Shown: piece after piece, positions 60,791 to 64,000 of the stretch
Layout: every line of letters starts with the position of its first letter
Position numbering within the stretch: position 1 is the first letter of the stretch
NCBI GenBank assembly: GCA_022376925.1
Contig: JAIOJX010000005.1
Span: forward strand, 97,375,001 to 97,439,000
DNA length: 64,000 nucleotides
Direction of reading: 5' to 3'
From: Tragulus kanchil
Taxonomy: Eukaryota > Chordata > Mammalia > Artiodactyla > Tragulidae
Notes under the pieces: model-generated
Databases searched by the model: none
Told to the model about the DNA's origin: nothing
What the model saw: the letters and a program-made list of their open reading frames with translations, nothing else
Translations under genes and position numbers: made by a program

Positions 60791-61131
60791 GGTTTCCCTG
60801 GTGGTTCAGTGGGTAAGGACACCACCTTGTAGTGCAAGGGACGCCAGTTCGATCCCTGGCCTGGGAAGATCCCACATGCTGTGGAGCGGCTGGACTGATG
60901 TGTCCAATTACTGAGCCGGAGCTCTGGAGTGCATGCGCCCAGAGTTGGTGCTCTCTGACAACAGAGGCAACTGCGATGGGAGGCCCACATGGGCCAAAGA
61001 ACAAAGATGGATGACAAATAGATAAATGAAAGACCAATAGAAGTGGCCTGTCCGCCCCCCTCCCTCCCCAACCCGATCCCCCTTAAAAGAAAAAAAAATT
61101 ACAAAATCAAGGTTAAAAACATTTAAAAAAA
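60791..61131 (+). mobile_element. tRNA-derived SINE, GACCAATAGAAGTGGCC family, long 3' form
   Basis: GGTTTCCCTGGTGGTTCAGT head, AGTTCGATCCCTGGCCTGGG, GACCAATAGAAGTGGCC, then a pyrimidine-rich extension (CCCCCCTCCCTCCCCAACC) and an A-rich tail. The target-site duplication AATAATAGATGGA is at about 60778 and 61135. Well preserved. Confidence 0.92.
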
Positions 61132-61465
61132 TAATAATAATAGATGGAATTATTTGAAATTCTGGAAAATGGTTTGGGTCCTTGTTGACACGGAATTCAA
61201 ATAAATGCTCTGCTCTGTCATCCTATCCAAACTGTTAAATTCTTAAGGCTAATGAATAGATCAATACAACAGCCCCTGGTTCAGAGTTCTGTCAAATATG
61301 AATGTAACTCCACAGACAGACGTGGATAATTTGTTTCCTTTTATTCTAATCAACCTTTTAAATCTACATTCAGAATTTCAGTGTCATACTTTTCAGAGTT
61401 TCTGTCTTTTGAAGTGATATTCCCATAACATCTTCAAATGTATGAAGCCTTCACTGTGGTGGTTT

Positions 61466-61648
61466 ATCACAAACTTGTGCCTGACTCTTGGACTGTAGAC
61501 CACCAGATTCCTCTGTCCATGGGATTCTCCAGACAAAACTACTGGAGTGAATTGCCATTTCCTTTTCCCATGGATCTTCCCAACCCAGGAACTGAACCTG
61601 GGTCTCCTGCATTGTAGGAGATTCTTTACTCAGCTACCAGGGAAGCCC
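61466..61648 (-). mobile_element. Bov-tA SINE (copy at 62536)
   Basis: Reverse strand: GTCCATGGGATTCTCCAGAC, CCCAGGAACTGAACCTGGGT and AGCTACCAGGGAAGCCC. Second copy at 62536-62717 through duplication 18. Confidence 0.88.
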
Positions 61649-61880
61649 CCAAGCCTTCATTATCTGAACCAAATCAATTTCTCTATACATCGTTCCTCAG
61701 CTTTTGAGATAAAAAAATAAACTTCTTGAAAGTTACATGGGAAAAATGGCAGCTATTCCTCTACATGTGTCCTTCAATAACACAACCATGGATTTGACTC
61801 TTCACTTTTGGCTGTCTTCTTTTAAAAACTTTTTCTTTTTCTTTTTTAACTTGATAGAGGAATAACAAGAGTTGATAAAC

Positions 61881-62215
61881 TCCCCTGGTGGCCAAGTAGT
61901 AAAGAATCTGTCTTCCAATGCAGGAGACACTGGCTCAATCCATCATCTGGGAAAATCCTACACACCATGGATTAACTCAGTCTATGTGTCACGACTACTG
62001 AGCCTGTGCTCTAGAGAGATTGGGAACCACAACTACTGAGCCCAACAGTTGCAACTACTGAACCTGTGATCCCTAGAGCCTACACTCTACAACAAGAGAA
62101 GCCAGTGGAATGAGAAGCCCATGTGATGCAACTAGAGAGTAGTTCCTACTCGCTGCACCTAGAGAAAGCTCACACAACAACAAAGACCCAGCACAGCCAT
62201 AAATAAATAAACAAG
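61881..62215 (+). mobile_element. CHR-2-like tRNA SINE, long (copy at 62951)
   Basis: CTCCCCTGGTGGCCAAGTAG head, CACTGGCTCAATCCATCATC, repeated ACTACTGAGCC units, GCAACTAGAGAGTAGTTCC and CATAAATAAATAAACAAG tail. The order of blocks follows the older cetartiodactyl CHR-2 type. Second copy at 62951-63285. Confidence 0.82.
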
Positions 62216-63518
62216 AGGTTGAATTATTTTCACTTCTCCTAGAGTAAGTAATTCACTAGGAGTCTCTTGGCGTCTCTTCTACTTTCACAGTGTATGAAAT
62301 TTCTATTGTACTCATACAAGAGTGCATTAACATGCAACAGCCAATACAATCCCACACTAAAAATTTTAAATGGAGAACTATAGAAAAAGATGTGTTCCAA
62401 TGGGAAAAATTCCTAATGTTCTAAGTAAGACCTAATATGTCACAATTTCAGTGTCATACTTTTCAGAGTTTCTGTCTTTTGAAGTGATATTCCCATAACA
62501 TCTTCAAATGTATGAAGCCTTCACTGTGGTGGTTTATCACAAACTTGTGCCTGACTCTTGGACTGTAGACCACCAGATTCCTCTGTCCATGGGATTCTCC
62601 AGACAAAACTACTGGAGTGAATTGCCATTTCCTTTTCCCATGGATCTTCCCAACCCAGGAACTGAACCTGGGTCTCCTGCATTGTAGGAGATTCTTTACT
62701 CAGCTACCAGGGAAGCCCCAAGCCTTCATTATCTGAACCAAATCAATTTCTCTATACATCGTTCCTCAGCTTTTGAGATAAAAAAATAAACTTCTTGAAA
62801 GTTACATGGGAAAAATGGCAGCTATTCCTCTACATGTGTCCTTCAATAACACAACCATGGATTTGACTCTTCACTTTTGGCTGTCTTCTTTTAAAAACTT
62901 TTTCTTTTTCTTTTTTAACTTGATAGAGGAATAACAAGAGTTGATAAACTCCCCTGGTGGCCAAGTAGTAAAGAATCTGTCTTCCAATGCAGGAGACACT
63001 GGCTCAATCCATCATCTGGGAAAATCCTACACACCATGGATTAACTCAGTCTATGTGTCACGACTACTGAGCCTGTGCTCTAGAGAGATTGGGAACCACA
63101 ACTACTGAGCCCAACAGTTGCAACTACTGAACCTGTGATCCCTAGAGCCTACACTCTACAACAAGAGAAGCCAGTGGAATGAGAAGCCCATGTGATGCAA
63201 CTAGAGAGTAGTTCCTACTCGCTGCACCTAGAGAAAGCTCACACAACAACAAAGACCCAGCACAGCCATAAATAAATAAACAAGAGGTTGAATTATTTTC
63301 ACTTCTCCTAGAGTAAGTAATTCACTAGGAGTCTCTTGGCGTCTCTTCTACTTTCACAGTGTATGAAATTTCTATTGTACTCATACAAGAGTGCATTAAC
63401 ATGCAACAGCCAATACAATCCCCACACTAAAAATTTTAAATGGAGAACTATAGAAAAAAGATGTGTTCCAATGGGAAAAATTCCTAATGTTGCTAAGTAA
63501 GACCTAATATGTCACAAT

Positions 63519-63729
63519 GTGACCAAAGCTATAAACTGTCATTTTTGATCAATCTAAACAAGAGATGTATTTACTTAAATAAAAGTGTTAATGTTTGGTT
63601 TAATGTTTAAAAACTTAAAAATGTGAAGAAAAGAGCCACAAATTTAAAAATTAAACAAATATAAAATATATTAAACAAACATAAAATATATACAGTACTA
63701 CACATAAAGTAGATAATCTAATGCCTTAC
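63519..63729 (-). other. RYR2: RYR2 intron sequence beside the microexon
   Basis: Unduplicated A/T-rich intron, with a local near-repeat AAACAAATATAAAATATATT / AAACAAACATAAAATATATA at about 63653 and 63673. Confidence 0.7.
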
Positions 63730-63744
63730 CTTCATCATGAATTT
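63730..63744 (-). CDS. RYR2: RYR2 15-bp microexon (KFMMK)
   Basis: On the minus strand this reads AAATTCATGATGAAG, which translates as Lys-Phe-Met-Met-Lys. It is flanked upstream by a pyrimidine-rich acceptor ending CCCCTACAG and downstream by the donor GTAAGG. It starts and ends in phase 0, so it joins directly to the next exon (TAQGGGHR...), giving KFMMKTAQGGG as in RyR proteins. By residue count it is about residues 99-103 of human RyR2. I infer that it is exon 5, because the literature places R169 and R176 in exon 8 and that exon is three further on here. It is far below any ORF-length cutoff and is recognisable only from its splice sites and family context. The window ends 256 bp upstream, before the preceding exon. 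Confidence 0.93.
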
Positions 63745-64000
63745 CTGTAGGGGCATAAAGAGAAGAGAGAAAAATTAACTACACATTATTTCAAAGACAT
63801 TTTAATACATTTATAAGAATTGCATAGTTCTAAGCAGAGTAACATGAATAATAAAAAATATTCACTGTGCTCTCACAATAAAACTCTATGCCAACTACAT
63901 GCTATAGAAAAGCTGTAGCAAGCAAAACTCTCTTTTAAAATAGTTTTACATTCGTTTATTCCTTTTCCGTGAAAACATGCTGCTAAACTTTAATGCGTGA
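63745..64000 (-). other. RYR2: RYR2 intron sequence upstream of the microexon
   Basis: A/T-rich intron containing the microexon's polypyrimidine tract and acceptor at 63745-63770. No further exon before the window ends. Confidence 0.7.

Larger units (their letters stand above)
61374..63518. repeat. Tandem duplication 18 (61374-62443 and 62444-63518)
   Basis: Adjacent copies, offset about 1,070-1,072 bp. Single-base indels lie near 62350, 62390 and 62421 versus the matching positions at 63421-63492, toward the end of the segment. Each copy holds one Bov-tA-type and one CHR-2-like SINE. Confidence 0.97.

Overview
This window is nuclear DNA from a ruminant. It carries an N-terminal part of the cardiac ryanodine receptor gene RYR2 on the minus strand. 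Six small exons, with consensus or near-consensus splice sites and perfectly matching codon phases, encode a continuous stretch of 160 residues (human RyR2 numbering about 99-258, inferred by matching residues P164, R169, R176, V186, E189 and G230). In transcription order they lie at 63730-63744 (a 15-bp microexon), 49436-49510, 45257-45335, 39820-39932 (repeated at 40929-41041), 29749-29848 and 28949-29045. They belong to the beta-trefoil domain A and the start of domain B of this sarcoplasmic-reticulum calcium-release channel. I found no other gene; the rest is intron.

The introns are full of ruminant retroposons: Bov-tA/Bov-A type SINEs, CHR-1-like and CHR-2-like tRNA SINEs, several 5'-truncated or rearranged L1 copies, old MIR and L2 pieces, and about ten copies of a fairly uniform tRNA-derived SINE whose 3' part reads close to GACCAATAGAAGTGGCC. 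That last family does not match the cattle consensus SINEs I remember and may mark the lineage (possibly a non-bovid ruminant). I recognised no BovB LINE. Almost all longer ORFs in the window are readings through SINE or L1 sequence and are not genes.

The dominant and unexpected structure is a series of 18 direct duplications, each of a different 1.01-1.16 kb segment, each present as two adjacent copies, nearly identical, with 0-46 bp between the copies. They begin near 4404, 6274, 8109, 13169, 15575, 17381, 20393, 23656, 26515, 34502, 39094, 42113, 46023, 49515, 51871, 55907, 58413 and 61374. The boundaries ignore repeats and exons, several spacers look like error-rich versions of the neighbouring unique sequence, and one pair duplicates a 113-bp RYR2 exon, which would break the reading frame. 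The most likely explanation is unmerged contig-end overlaps left by assembly or gap filling, not biology. Removing one copy of each would shorten the window by about 20 kb to roughly 44 kb.

Layout: 1-4400 intron with one SINE; 4404-10333 three chained duplications, a retrocopy insertion and the 5' part of an L1; 10334-13168 rest of that L1 and a SINE; 13169-28695 six duplicated segments of intron; 28949-29848 two RYR2 exons; 29849-39800 intron with SINEs and an L1; 39820-49510 three exons; 49511-63729 a long intron with an L1 and many SINEs; 63730-63744 the microexon; then intron to the end.
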